64,000 nt of DNA from Gp7-AA10 sp035636095 (GTDB taxonomy: Bacteria > Acidobacteriota > Thermoanaerobaculia > Gp7-AA8), in NCBI GenBank assembly GCA_035636095.1, contig DASPZU010000007.1:1-64000 (forward strand), read 5' to 3'. Both the position numbers and the translations under genes were made by a program. A model generated the notes under the pieces. It was not told where the DNA came from. It made no database searches and worked only from the letters and a program-made list of their open reading frames with translations. Numbering within the stretch: position 1 is the stretch's first letter; every line of letters begins with the position of its first letter. Positions 42,211 through 51,502 of this stretch are shown piece by piece.

Positions 42211-44622
42211 GTGCGCGTTCGCTTCATCTGCATCCACGGTCATTTTTATCAGCCGCCGCGGGAGAACCCGTGGCTGGAGGCGGTGGAGACTCACGATTCG
42301 GCGCATCCGTATCACGACTGGAACGAGCGGATCACGGCCGAGTGCTATGAGCCGAACGCTACGTCGCGCATTCTCGACGCGCACGACCGCATCATCAAGA
42401 TCGTCAACAACTACGCCTCCATCAGCTTCAACTTCGGACCGACGCTTCTGAGCTGGCTGGAGCAGCGAGAGCCGTCGACGTATGCCGCGATCCTCGACGC
42501 CGATCGTCTGAGCCGCGAGCGCTTGGGCGGTCACGGATCGGCGATCGCGCAGGCGTACAACCACGTGATCCTTCCGCTGGCCAACGAACGCGACAAGCGA
42601 ACGCAGGTCCGATGGGGCATCCGCGATTTCGAAAAGCGATTCGGCCGCCTTCCGCAGGGAATGTGGCTTCCCGAAACGGCGGTCGATGTCGCGTCGCTGG
42701 AAGCGCTGGCGGCGGAAGGGATTGCATTCACGATCCTGGAACCGCGCCAGGCCAGGAAAGCGGACGGACCGATCGATCGCACGCGCCCGTATCTCTGCAA
42801 GCTGCCGTCCGGCCGCTCGATTGCGATTTTTTTCTACGACGGACCGATTTCCCGCGCCGTGGCCTTCGAGAATCTCCTGGCCCGCGGCGAGAATCTTGCG
42901 CATCGCCTTCTGGGCGCGTTTTCCGAATCGCGCAATCAGCCCCAGCTCGTCAACATTGCCACCGACGGCGAGACCTACGGACATCATCATCGCTACGGCG
43001 ATATGGCGCTGGCCTACGCGCTCGACTACATCAACGAGCGCAAACTGGCCCGCTTGTCCAACTACGCCCAGTTCCTCGCCGAAAATCCGCCGCAGGACAC
43101 GGTCGAGATCATCGAACGCACGTCGTGGAGTTGCACCCACGGCGTCGGACGCTGGCAACTCGACTGCGGATGCAACAGCGGCGCGCCATCGGGTTGGACG
43201 CAGCAGTGGCGCGGCCCGCTGCGCGAATCGCTCGATTGGCTTCGCGACGCCTTCGCCACCATCTTCGAGGAAGCAGGAAAACGTCTGCTGCGCGATCCAT
43301 GGGCCGCGCGCGACGACTACATCGATGTGATCCTCGATCGATCGGATGAAAACCTGGAGCGGTTCATGGCGAAGTGGGGCGCCGGCGACTCGCCGGCGGG
43401 GTCGCCGGCGCTCCACAGAACCCTCATCCTCGAGCTGCTCGAGATGCAGCGCAACGCCATGCTGATGTACACCAGCTGCGGCTGGTTCTTCAACGACATC
43501 TCCGGCATCGAAGCGGTACAGGTACTCCGCTACGCCGGCCGTGCCATTCAAATCGCGGAGAAGTTTTCGGGACGCACTCTGGAAATCGAATTCACGCAGC
43601 GCCTCGCGAATGCGCGCAGCAACCTTGCCCATCACGGAGACGGGCGGCAGATTTACGAGCGCGAAGTGAGGCCCATGCGCCTCGATCTTCGCCGCGTGGC
43701 CAGTCACTATGCCGTGGCTTCGCTGTTCGACAACTTTTCGTCTGAAGAGCGGATCTACTGTTATCTCGCCCGGCAGAACGACTTCGAGACCTATCGCGCC
43801 GGCCGGGCCAAGATGGCCATCGGCTCGATCACCGTGACCTCGCAGATCACGCGCGAAGAAGCACAATTCGAATTCGTCGTCATTCACCTCGGCGAGACCG
43901 AGCTCACCGGCGGCGTGCGCCCCGGAACCGACAGCCAGCACTACGAGGCCATGAAACACAAGCTCAGCGACGATATGCGCATCAACGGAGTCTCGTCCGT
44001 CATCCGAGTCCTCGACGAATCTTTCGCGGAGCCGCTCCTTTCGATTCGTGCCCTCTTCCGCGACGAGCAGCGTCGCATCCTCAATGTGCTTTGTGACACC
44101 ACGCTCAATGAGGCCGAGAGCGCATTCCGGCAACTGCATGAGCGCTACGATCCGCTGATGCGCTTCCACTCCACCCTCGGCGTCCCGCTTCCCAAAGTGT
44201 TGCGCACCGCGGCCGAGTTCGACGTCAACATGCAACTGCGACGGTTACTCGATCGCGAAGAGATGCCGCTTTCGGAAATCGAGAATCTCCTGCGCGAGTC
44301 GCGCGATGAGGGCGTCGCGCTCGATGAGACGACCTCGATGGCCCTGAAACGCGCCGTCGAGCGCACGGCCATCGAGTTCGCTGCCAAACCGGAAGAGTTC
44401 GAGCGGCTGGAGCGATGGGAGCAGATCGTCTCGCTGATGCGCGAGGCGCAAGTCAAAGTCGATCTGCGCAAGCCCCAGAACGAGTACTACCGGATGCGCA
44501 GGCTGGTGCGGCCGGTGGTGGCCGCCACGGCCGGCAATGGATCGACGACCGCGACGCGCTGGCTGCAGCATTTCGACGCGCTGGGCGAAAAGCTCGCCAT
44601 CAGTCCGGAGATCCGCGCATGA
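42211..44622 (+). CDS. GH57/DUF3536 alpha-glucan-active protein
   Basis: 803-residue protein with an N-terminal GH57 (alpha/beta)7 barrel: HGHFYQPPRENPW (motif 1), MWLPETAVD (nucleophile Glu region) and NIATDGETYGHHHRYGD (acid Asp region). The C-terminal about 400 residues are the DUF3536 helical region (LLEMQRNAMLMYTSCGWFFND). GH57 enzymes include branching enzymes, amylopullulanases and glucanotransferases; the DUF3536 type is unassigned. Start GTG 42211. Residues about 394-402 come from a repeated DNA motif. The stop overlaps malQ (ATGA), so the two are co-expressed. Confidence 0.9.
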   Translation: MRVRFICIHGHFYQPPRENPWLEAVETHDSAHPYHDWNERITAECYEPNATSRILDAHDRIIKIVNNYASISFNFGPTLLSWLEQREPSTYAAILDADRLSRERLGGHGSAIAQAYNHVILPLANERDKRTQVRWGIRDFEKRFGRLPQGMWLPETAVDVASLEALAAEGIAFTILEPRQARKADGPIDRTRPYLCKLPSGRSIAIFFYDGPISRAVAFENLLARGENLAHRLLGAFSESRNQPQLVNIATDGETYGHHHRYGDMALAYALDYINERKLARLSNYAQFLAENPPQDTVEIIERTSWSCTHGVGRWQLDCGCNSGAPSGWTQQWRGPLRESLDWLRDAFATIFEEAGKRLLRDPWAARDDYIDVILDRSDENLERFMAKWGAGDSPAGSPALHRTLILELLEMQRNAMLMYTSCGWFFNDISGIEAVQVLRYAGRAIQIAEKFSGRTLEIEFTQRLANARSNLAHHGDGRQIYEREVRPMRLDLRRVASHYAVASLFDNFSSEERIYCYLARQNDFETYRAGRAKMAIGSITVTSQITREEAQFEFVVIHLGETELTGGVRPGTDSQHYEAMKHKLSDDMRINGVSSVIRVLDESFAEPLLSIRALFRDEQRRILNVLCDTTLNEAESAFRQLHERYDPLMRFHSTLGVPLPKVLRTAAEFDVNMQLRRLLDREEMPLSEIENLLRESRDEGVALDETTSMALKRAVERTAIEFAAKPEEFERLERWEQIVSLMREAQVKVDLRKPQNEYYRMRRLVRPVVAATAGNGSTTATRWLQHFDALGEKLAISPEIRA
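43392..43416 (-). repeat. CGCCGGCGACC-type repeat within the GH57 gene
   Basis: On the minus strand this reads GTGGAGCGCCGGCGACCCCG followed by CCGGC. The same sequence, with two differences, occurs in the opposite orientation at 56315-56340 in an unrelated gene. In GH57 it encodes part of the low-complexity linker SPAGSPALH and does not break the frame. Confidence 0.7.
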
Positions 44623-46100
44623 CGACGCGAAACGCCGGCGTCCTCATGCATCCGACATCGCTTCCCGGCCGGTACGGCATCGGCGATCTCGGCGATGAGC
44701 TGATCGCATTTTTCGATTGGGCGCGCAGCGCGGGCATGCAGATCTGGCAGCTCCTTCCGCTCAATCCGCCGGGCTACGGAAACTCGCCGTACGGTTGCCA
44801 TTCCTCGTATGCCGGAAATCCGCTGGTGATCTCTCCCGATCGCCTGGTGCGCGACGGACTTCTGCCGGACGAGGCGCTGACCGGCATTCCGAAGTTTCCG
44901 GATGATCATGTCGACTTCGATCGCGTGGCGCCGTTCAAGAACGACTTGCTGCGGCGATCGTGGGAGTACTTCAACGGACACGCGCGCGAGGATCATCGCC
45001 ACGCACAACGGCGATTCGAGGAGGACAACAAGTGGCTCGACGACTGGGCGATGTACGCCGCACTCAAAAAGCGTCATGACGACGCACGCTGGACGGAATG
45101 GCCGCGTCCGGTCGCCATGCGCGATCCGGCCACGATGTCGGCCACCAGGCGCGAGCTCGCCGCAGAAATTAGTTATCATAAATATATACAATTCGTCTTC
45201 TTTCGCCAGTGGGCCGCCGTGCGTGAAGCCGCCGATGCACGCGAAATCGACATCCTGGGCGACGTCCCCATCTACGTCGCGGGCGACAGCGCCGACGTGT
45301 GGGCGAATCGCGAGCTCTTTCAACTCGACGAAAACGGCGAACCGACCGTCGTGGCCGGGGTTCCGCCCGACTATTTCAGCGAGACCGGGCAGCGCTGGGG
45401 AAACCCGCTGTATCGATGGGATGTCATGCGCGAGAGAAAGTATCGATGGTGGATTTCCCGTTTTCGCGCCGCGCTGCGGTTCGCCGACATCGTCCGCATT
45501 GATCATTTCCGCGGATTCGCGGCCTACTGGGAAATTCCAGCGACCGAACCGACCGCAATCAACGGCCGCTGGATGCCGGGCCCGGGCCGCCTGATGTTCG
45601 ACGCCATTCGCAAAGCGCTCGGCGATTTTCCACTGGTCGCGGAAGATCTCGGATTCATCACCCCGGAAGTGAACGAGCTGCGAAAAGCGATCGGCATCCC
45701 GGGGATGAAGATTCTGCAGTTCGCGTTCGCCAAGGTCGACAGCCCGCATCTTCCGCATGCCTACGATCCGATGACGGTTGTTTACACCGGCACGCACGAC
45801 AACGACACCGCCCGCGGCTGGTTCGCGACCGCAACGCCGCAGGAACGCCAACTGGCCGAGCTTTACCTCGGCATCAACGGTCAGGGACCGATCGAGTGGG
45901 CGCTCATTCGCGCGGCATTCACGTCGGTCGCGCAAACCGCCATCGTCCCCGCACAAGACATCCTCGGCCTCGGCTCGGAGGCGCGGATGAATCGACCGGG
46001 CGACGGCGATGAGAATTGGTCATGGCGATCACTCCCCGGCGCACTGACCGCCGATCACGCCGAACGCCTGCGCAAGCTCGCCGAGATTACGGGAAGGTAA
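44619..46100 (+). CDS. malQ: 4-alpha-glucanotransferase
   Basis: 493-residue GH77 amylomaltase that disproportionates maltooligosaccharides. PTSLPGRYGIGDLG, LLPLNPPGYGNSPYG, nucleophile Asp in RIDHFRGFAAYW, acid Glu in VAEDLGFITPEV and YTGTHDNDTARGW are all present. ATG 44619 overlaps the GH57 stop. The stop codon directly adjoins the left end of the RAYT element. Codons 181-194 (ISYHKYIQFVFFRQ) are unusually A/T-ending. Confidence 0.95.
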   Translation: MTTRNAGVLMHPTSLPGRYGIGDLGDELIAFFDWARSAGMQIWQLLPLNPPGYGNSPYGCHSSYAGNPLVISPDRLVRDGLLPDEALTGIPKFPDDHVDFDRVAPFKNDLLRRSWEYFNGHAREDHRHAQRRFEEDNKWLDDWAMYAALKKRHDDARWTEWPRPVAMRDPATMSATRRELAAEISYHKYIQFVFFRQWAAVREAADAREIDILGDVPIYVAGDSADVWANRELFQLDENGEPTVVAGVPPDYFSETGQRWGNPLYRWDVMRERKYRWWISRFRAALRFADIVRIDHFRGFAAYWEIPATEPTAINGRWMPGPGRLMFDAIRKALGDFPLVAEDLGFITPEVNELRKAIGIPGMKILQFAFAKVDSPHLPHAYDPMTVVYTGTHDNDTARGWFATATPQERQLAELYLGINGQGPIEWALIRAAFTSVAQTAIVPAQDILGLGSEARMNRPGDGDENWSWRSLPGALTADHAERLRKLAEITGR

Positions 46101-46130
46101 TGGGGTCAGACCTTTACTTTTGCTTTTCTC
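46101..46130 (+). repeat. Left terminal inverted repeat of RAYT element
   Basis: Begins TGGGGTCAGACCTTTACTTT and ends TGCTTTTCTC. Pairs with 47140-47169 at about 27 of 30 positions. Contains the transposase stop codon. Confidence 0.88.
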
Positions 46131-47082
46131 TACGACCTGTAGCCGAACAACGGTCGACGCAAGATCGAAGGGCCGCGTTTCGGTCCAGTTCACCCTCGCA
46201 TTGCCGCACGAGTCTCGAAATCTGACCTTCACTTCGCAGACGCAAACCTGCGGCAATCTGACGGTTAATCAGTCCTGCTTCGTGCCACGCGATCCACGCC
46301 GCGACCATCCGCGCAACGCCGCCGCGTCCGTTTCGGATGCAGCTCTCGTCAATTGAAAGAGCGTTGGCGACGCGTGTGATGACATCCGCCATCGTCGCTC
46401 CGAAGGCGCGTTGAGGTCGTGGATGTTCGTCGGCTCGCGGCTTGAGTGCGACTCGAGCGCGGACTTCGTCAAGCCAGGCGTCGCTGCCCAGGTAGATCTG
46501 CCCGACGAGATCGTCCCACGGTTTTCGGACCCGTCCGATGCCCGCGTGAACAAACCTGGGATAGTGATCCTCTGCGATCTGCCGCGTCGGGCCGAACTGG
46601 ATGAGCACATCATCGACCGCAAGCCACTTCGGCGGCTCCTCAGCTCCGATGATCGCGCGATAGCTCGTCCAGGCATAGTCCTCTGGTCGCGCGACAATGT
46701 GAGCTCTAACCGGATTCAGCACGACATAGCGCAGCACTTCCAGAGAATAGGAATCCTTATCGACGAGGATTCCATGGAAGCGACCTTGAAAGAGATGACC
46801 AACCCGTCTGAATCGGCGGTTGAAGTCCTGCGCATAACTGCCATTGAGCCACTGCATTCCACGCGAGAGAGTTTCGGCGGTCAACTGAATCATCAGATGA
46901 AAGTGATTCGGCATCAGCGCATATGTAGTGAGGATCCAGTCGAATCGATTGACACATTGGCCGAGGAGTTCGAGGAAATGATGGCGGTCCCGACGGTCGC
47001 GAAAGATTTCGCGTCGCTCATTGCCGCGAACGGTGACATGCCAGAGTGAACCGGGAAATTCGAGTCGTAACGGTCTTGCCAT
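46114..47082 (-). CDS. REP-associated tyrosine transposase (RAYT, Y1_Tnp)
   Basis: 322-residue transposase. The N-terminal Y1_Tnp domain has PGSLWHVTVRGNERREIF, the HUH-type metal motif MPNHFHLMIQ and the catalytic region NGSYAQDFNRRFRRVGHLFQ, then YVVLNPVRAHIV. The C-terminal part (about 230-322) resembles a DnaA-like or helix-turn-helix domain of larger RAYTs (IAAGLRLRSEGQISRLV). Its TAA stop lies inside the left terminal repeat. Such enzymes mobilise REP/BIME palindromes, which are frequent in this window, although the repeats seen differ from this element's ends. Confidence 0.92.
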   Translation of the reverse strand: MARPLRLEFPGSLWHVTVRGNERREIFRDRRDRHHFLELLGQCVNRFDWILTTYALMPNHFHLMIQLTAETLSRGMQWLNGSYAQDFNRRFRRVGHLFQGRFHGILVDKDSYSLEVLRYVVLNPVRAHIVARPEDYAWTSYRAIIGAEEPPKWLAVDDVLIQFGPTRQIAEDHYPRFVHAGIGRVRKPWDDLVGQIYLGSDAWLDEVRARVALKPRADEHPRPQRAFGATMADVITRVANALSIDESCIRNGRGGVARMVAAWIAWHEAGLINRQIAAGLRLRSEGQISRLVRQCEGELDRNAALRSCVDRCSATGRREKQK

Positions 47083-47139
47083 AGCACCACCGAGGCTACC
47101 TCGGAGGCGCTGCGATCAAGCTAAGTTCTACAAAGGGTG

Positions 47140-47169
47140 GAGAAACGCAAAAGTAAAGGTCTGACCCTA
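47140..47169 (-). repeat. Right terminal inverted repeat of RAYT element
   Basis: On the minus strand it begins TAGGGTCAGACCTTTACTTT. Its first three bases are the TAG stop codon of the chalcone-isomerase-like gene. Same length as the left end, with mismatches at about three positions. Confidence 0.88.
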
Positions 47170-47703
47170 TTTCCCCAATACTCTGTTCTTGAAGTCCCCA
47201 CCCGGCCCCGGCTTCGGGCCGATCCATGTTGCGAGGATGGCGTCGGCGGTCGCCTTGCCGGTCAGCGTGCCTTTGCTGTGACCGTTGACTTCAACCGTCG
47301 TGCCGGTGCCGGGCACGTAGGTCAGCACAATCCGCTGGCCGTCCTTCATGTCTTCCATCCACGAGGCCAACGTCTTGAAGTTCGCCTTCACCTCGGCGGG
47401 CGGGTTGGGCGTATTCGCCTCCAGGCCTTCGTCCCACGCTTCAGCGATCTTTCCCTTGCCGACGTTGAAGACGAAGTGCATCACCAAGCGCCGAGGTGTG
47501 TCGGAAGCGAGAATCTCTGCTGCATTCGTCGTTTTTGCTGGAAGGTACAGCGCGCCGACGTAGACCTTGATGAACAACTTCTTGCGGATCCCGGCGCCGT
47601 TCAAAACGAGATTCTGGCCGTTGACATTGACGGTGTCCTCGAGCTTGACGCCGGCGACAGTGCTGAACAGCAGGAAAGCAGACAGGACGAGTCGTGAAGT
47701 CAT
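47167..47703 (-). CDS. Chalcone-isomerase-like exported protein
   Basis: 178-residue protein with a signal peptide (MTSRLVLSAFLLFSTVAG) and a chalcone-isomerase-like fold: NGAGIRKKLFIKVYVGALYL, MHFVFNVGKGKIAEAWDEGL and VLTYVPGTGTTVEVNG. Bacterial members lack isomerase activity as far as known and probably bind fatty acids. The ATG overlaps the MFS stop (ATGA). The native C-terminus may have been replaced, because the stop comes from the RAYT terminal repeat. Confidence 0.85.
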   Translation of the reverse strand: MTSRLVLSAFLLFSTVAGVKLEDTVNVNGQNLVLNGAGIRKKLFIKVYVGALYLPAKTTNAAEILASDTPRRLVMHFVFNVGKGKIAEAWDEGLEANTPNPPAEVKANFKTLASWMEDMKDGQRIVLTYVPGTGTTVEVNGHSKGTLTGKATADAILATWIGPKPGPGGDFKNRVLGK

Positions 47704-48749
47704 CGTTCCCCCTTTGGTGTGGATATGACGAAAACCAGCACGATGATTACAACCGCGCCGATGAGCGGCAACATCATACCCGCTCTCAGTCCGAACTGCT
47801 CCGAGGTCTGGCCGATGACCCACGGAAACGCCATCGCGCCTAACAGGCCGACCGCAAAGAGAAGTCCGAAAATCGTTCCCGCCAGGCGCTGATAGCGATC
47901 GGCGGCCATGGCCAGCGCGGTCGGATAAATGGCCGCGAACGAGAGCCCGACGATCACGGCACCGATCCAGGACTTCAACGCCACGAGAATGACGGTCCCG
48001 ACCGCCGATCCGATCCCACTGGCGAGAATGAGCCGCTCTTTTCGGATGAACGCCAACAGTTTCGCGCCTAACACGCGCCCGACCATCAGGCCGCCCCAGT
48101 AGGCCGCCAGGATCGAGTTCGAGCCGGTGTACGTCGACGTCCACGATCCGATCGCCGACTCGTTCCCCGACTCACAAAAAAGAAGCGCCGCGAAGACCAG
48201 GACCATCGGATACTTCGCGGCCCGCACCGAGGCGAAGAGCGAGAATCCTACCGGCTCCAGCGCGCGCGGAAATGGCAGCACCAGATACGCAATCGCGCAG
48301 ACGGTCGCAAGCGCGATCCCGACCGGCAACAGGACCTTCGAGGCCACCACAATCAGCACCGCGCCGCATCCATAGAAGACGCCGAGGAGATTGAGCATCG
48401 CGCCGCGCCGATCGGGATAAAGATCCGCGACCAGTGCGTTGGCCGCAGTGTTCAAGCCTCCTCCTCCAAACCCGAGAACGAATGACGACGACAAGGCCGA
48501 GACAAACGACCCAGCCACCAGGAAACCCAGCAACCCAGCAACCACGAGTGCCGCCGAAATCGCCAGCACGATCTTGTTGCCGAAGCTGTCGATGATCGGC
48601 CCGACGATGATGGTGGAGACGAAGACACCGAGATACAGCGTGAGGAAGATGTCGCCCTGCTGCGCGAGATCGACATGCAGCCGGTCGCGCGTTTCGGGCA
48701 GGCCGAACAGCGCGCCGAGGGCGGCCAGGGTGATGCCGAAGACGAACAT
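47700..48749 (-). CDS. Major facilitator superfamily transporter
   Basis: Polytopic transporter of at least 349 residues with about eleven to twelve helices; FGGGGLNTAANALVADLYPD and CESGNESAIGSWTSTY resemble FucP-like sugar permeases. The ATG at 48749 falls in the middle of the first helix. The in-frame CTG at 48794 would add LSDARRPLFLASGAA, complete that helix and overlap the TreY stop as CTGA, so initiation there is plausible. It is downstream of treY and upstream of the chalcone-isomerase-like gene in one operon. Substrate unknown, perhaps a sugar. Confidence 0.85.
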   Translation of the reverse strand: MFVFGITLAALGALFGLPETRDRLHVDLAQQGDIFLTLYLGVFVSTIIVGPIIDSFGNKIVLAISAALVVAGLLGFLVAGSFVSALSSSFVLGFGGGGLNTAANALVADLYPDRRGAMLNLLGVFYGCGAVLIVVASKVLLPVGIALATVCAIAYLVLPFPRALEPVGFSLFASVRAAKYPMVLVFAALLFCESGNESAIGSWTSTYTGSNSILAAYWGGLMVGRVLGAKLLAFIRKERLILASGIGSAVGTVILVALKSWIGAVIVGLSFAAIYPTALAMAADRYQRLAGTIFGLLFAVGLLGAMAFPWVIGQTSEQFGLRAGMMLPLIGAVVIIVLVFVISTPKGER

Positions 48750-48790
48750 TGCGGCGCCGGAGGCAAGAAAAAGAGGACGACGGGCGTCGC

Positions 48791-51466
48791 TCAGGCGCGC
48801 TCCAGCACCGCGACCGGAAATCGCTTGAAGACCCCACTGAGCGGCAGCGGGTCGCCTTCGATCGTGTCGCCGGTGAAGACATTCTTCCAGCGGCCAGCAC
48901 AGCCGCTGAGGTCAGCGGCGCCCCACACTTCGCCTAACGGAAAGACGCCCGGCTTCACCAGCGATGTCAAGAGTCGCGGAGCGGCGACGATGACGTCCAC
49001 GCCTCGCATGAATGCGCAGACGTTCGGCCCCCCGTCAAGCGCCTCGTATTTCCCATCTCGAAAGCTGTCGCGCATCTCGAGCAGCTTCCAGATCACGAAC
49101 ATCTTCACGCGTCCGCTGGGCCACGATCGAAGCAAGCTGTCGAGATCCAGCGATCGCCTACTGAATGCCTCTTTGAGGTTTCGCAGCATGGCCGAGCGGC
49201 GCTCGTAATCGACGGAACGCCGATTATCGGGATCGACGAGACTGAAATCCCACAACTCCGTGCCCTGATAGAAATCGGGAACGCCGGGCGCGCACAGCTT
49301 CAGCACCGTTTGCGACAGCGCGTTCAGTGCTCCGTAGAACGCCACGCGTTTCTGAAAACGCATGAAGTCTTCGCAGAACTGCGCGTGACTCAACACCGAT
49401 TCGCCAAAAGCGATCAGCGCCTCTTCATACGCCCCATTTGGCGCAATCCAACTCGAATACGTCTTTGCTTCGCGTGCGGATTTTTCGAGGTTCTGCCGCA
49501 ATCGGTCGCGTACGACCGGCAATTCCTCGTCGTTGAGCGGCCACATTCCAATCAATGTCTGATAGAGCGCGAGCTCTTCGTTCGGATGCGGAATGCCGTT
49601 AGGCCGCAGGTGGGCGTTCATCTTCGACCAGCGCCGCACTTGCCGCGTCCACACCTCCGGGATTTCGGACAGAACGTTGATGCGCGCGCGCACGTCCTCG
49701 CTGCGTTTCGTGTCATGCGTCGACGTCGCGTTGAGGGTGTGCGGCCATTGCCGCTGTCGCCGGCAGTTGTGTTGATGAAATTCCGCCAGGCCGTCGAAGT
49801 CATGGCGACCGGGATCGCCCCCGACGTCGTTGAGCGAAATCAGCCGGTTGTAGTTGTAGAACGCCGTGTCCTCGACACCTTTCGCCATGACGCGGCCGGT
49901 GAACTGCTGCCATCGCATGACGAACGCCAGCCAGGCCTCGCGCTCCGACTCGATGTACGAAGGCGGATCGACCAGCAGCACGCGCTCGAGAAAAACGAAC
50001 AGCCGCTCATCGAGCGTCGTGCCCGCTCGCGTGCGCGCGCATGCGATCCCTTTGCGAATGCACTGACGATCGGATTCGGAAGCCTGCGTTTCGCGAATGT
50101 AGGTTCGATAGACGGGCAGACATGCCGTGACCTCGGTGAGCGCAGCGGTCAATTCGACCGGCGCGAAATCGCGAGCGTTGCGGTCGGCCATGGCGATCGC
50201 CGACAGTTTCTTCCCCAGCGACCGCATCTCACCTGAGAAAAGCTCCTGAATGACCTGCTTCTTGCGCTCGTAGACGATGTCGTCGAATGCGTCAGTCACT
50301 CCAGTGAAGGATCGATAAAAGGCATCGAGTTGCTGCAGTCCGTTGCTGTCGACGAACACAGCGTTGACGGCATCGAGGAAGTCGTAACCGGTCGTGCCGC
50401 TCACTGGGAAATCGCCTGGCAACTCTTCGCCGCGCTCGAGAATTTTCTCGAGGACAATGTAGAAGTTCTCGCCCAGACGCATTTGCAGCTTGCGCATGTG
50501 GCCGATCGGATCGTAAAGACCGTCGATATGATCGATCCTCAACCCGGTCACCTTCCCCTCGGCGATCAATTCCAGCGTGCGACGATTGCGGGCCTCGAAG
50601 ACTTCCGGATTCTCGACGCGCACGCCGACGAGGTCGGTGACATCGAAAAATCGGCGGTAGTTGATCTTCTGACTCGCGATGCGCCAGTACGCCAGGCGGT
50701 ACCACTGACGATCGAGCAGGTCGTCGAGCGCGTCGACGGATTCATTGCGACGCACAATCGCGCGATCAAGGGCCTTCCGAAAGGTTTCATCCTGTTCGTC
50801 AATGCGCCAAAGGGTCTCTTTGAGAAACTTGCTATTAGGCACTGCCTGATCGCCTTCAACCAGCTCGCGCAATTCGATGGCCACGCCTTCGTTGGGCAGT
50901 GAGTCGACGCATTCGCGCAGCACCTGCGCATACGAGTGTGGCGCGAGCGGCAGACGCGTTTCGTAATAGCGGAAGAAAAATCCGTCGGCATCGAATCCGA
51001 GCTGGATCTCGTGTGACTCCAATGCTTCGCCATACGGTTTGCCGAGGATGGGCAGGAGGACTTTGTTGACGGTCTGACCGCGCGTGGTGACCGGACTCCA
51101 GTCGATGTCGAAGTAGTGGAGAAATCGCGAGTGCGGTCCGTTTTCGAGAACGCTCATCCACCATGCGTTCTCAGGGCTGGCGGCCATGTGATTCGGAACG
51201 ACATCGAGCAGAAGACCGAGATCGCGCTGCTGCAGCGTATGGTGGAGCGCCGAAAAGTCGTCCTCGGTTCCCAGCTCCGGATTCAGGGCGACCGCGTCGA
51301 CGACGTCGTAGCCGTGCGCGCTCCCTTTCCGAGCCTTTAAAATCGGCGACAGATAGAGGTCGCTGATGCCCAGCTCCGAAAAATAGGGCGCAATCCGCTT
51401 CGCGTCATTGAACGTGAAGGCGGCATTGAGCTGCAGGCGGTACGTGGCGCGCGGGACGCGGTACAT
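48791..51466 (-). CDS. treY: Maltooligosyltrehalose synthase
   Basis: 891-residue GH13 enzyme converting the reducing-end maltose unit of maltooligosaccharides into a trehalose linkage. YRLQLNAAFTFNDAKRIAPY, LLLDVVPNHMA, GLRIDHIDGLYDP (nucleophile Asp), VLEKILERGEELPGDFPVSG (acid Glu) and TSTHDTKRSEDVRARI are diagnostic. It lies 36 bases downstream of treZ across a tandem repeat. Together they release trehalose from glycogen debranched by the neighbouring enzymes. Confidence 0.96.
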   Translation of the reverse strand: MYRVPRATYRLQLNAAFTFNDAKRIAPYFSELGISDLYLSPILKARKGSAHGYDVVDAVALNPELGTEDDFSALHHTLQQRDLGLLLDVVPNHMAASPENAWWMSVLENGPHSRFLHYFDIDWSPVTTRGQTVNKVLLPILGKPYGEALESHEIQLGFDADGFFFRYYETRLPLAPHSYAQVLRECVDSLPNEGVAIELRELVEGDQAVPNSKFLKETLWRIDEQDETFRKALDRAIVRRNESVDALDDLLDRQWYRLAYWRIASQKINYRRFFDVTDLVGVRVENPEVFEARNRRTLELIAEGKVTGLRIDHIDGLYDPIGHMRKLQMRLGENFYIVLEKILERGEELPGDFPVSGTTGYDFLDAVNAVFVDSNGLQQLDAFYRSFTGVTDAFDDIVYERKKQVIQELFSGEMRSLGKKLSAIAMADRNARDFAPVELTAALTEVTACLPVYRTYIRETQASESDRQCIRKGIACARTRAGTTLDERLFVFLERVLLVDPPSYIESEREAWLAFVMRWQQFTGRVMAKGVEDTAFYNYNRLISLNDVGGDPGRHDFDGLAEFHQHNCRRQRQWPHTLNATSTHDTKRSEDVRARINVLSEIPEVWTRQVRRWSKMNAHLRPNGIPHPNEELALYQTLIGMWPLNDEELPVVRDRLRQNLEKSAREAKTYSSWIAPNGAYEEALIAFGESVLSHAQFCEDFMRFQKRVAFYGALNALSQTVLKLCAPGVPDFYQGTELWDFSLVDPDNRRSVDYERRSAMLRNLKEAFSRRSLDLDSLLRSWPSGRVKMFVIWKLLEMRDSFRDGKYEALDGGPNVCAFMRGVDVIVAAPRLLTSLVKPGVFPLGEVWGAADLSGCAGRWKNVFTGDTIEGDPLPLSGVFKRFPVAVLERA

Positions 51467-51470
51467 AATC

Positions 51471-51498
51471 GGTTGCCGGTTACCGGTTCCCGGTTGCC
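51471..51498 (+). repeat. GGTTGCC/GGTTACC tandem minirepeat between treZ and treY
   Basis: GGTTGCCGGTTACCGGTTCC continuing into CGGTTGCC is four imperfect units of 7-8 bases. A two-unit copy (GCCGGTTGCCGGTTCTCGG) lies near 55070-55088 inside glgB. It fills most of the 36-base treZ-treY spacer. Confidence 0.75.
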
Positions 51499-51502
51499 AA
51501 AT

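Larger units (their letters stand above)
46101..47169. mobile_element. RAYT-type element with 30-bp inverted termini
   Basis: The element of 1,069 bp is bounded by inverted repeats: the left end TGGGGTCAGACCTTTACTTT (46101-46130) and the right end 47140-47169, which is the complement with about three mismatches. It carries one transposase gene. It inserted exactly behind the malQ stop codon, and its other end provides the stop codon of the chalcone-isomerase-like gene. No clear target duplication is visible. Confidence 0.85.

Noticed and set aside
41803..44235. An 810-codon minus-strand frame opposite the GH57 gene
   Set aside because: It is the antisense of a well-supported GH57 enzyme. Its translation is rich in Arg, Glu and Val without motifs, as expected from GC-rich mirror frames.
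44487..45956. A 489-codon minus-strand frame opposite malQ
   Set aside because: malQ has all catalytic motifs on the plus strand; the minus frame has no recognisable domain.
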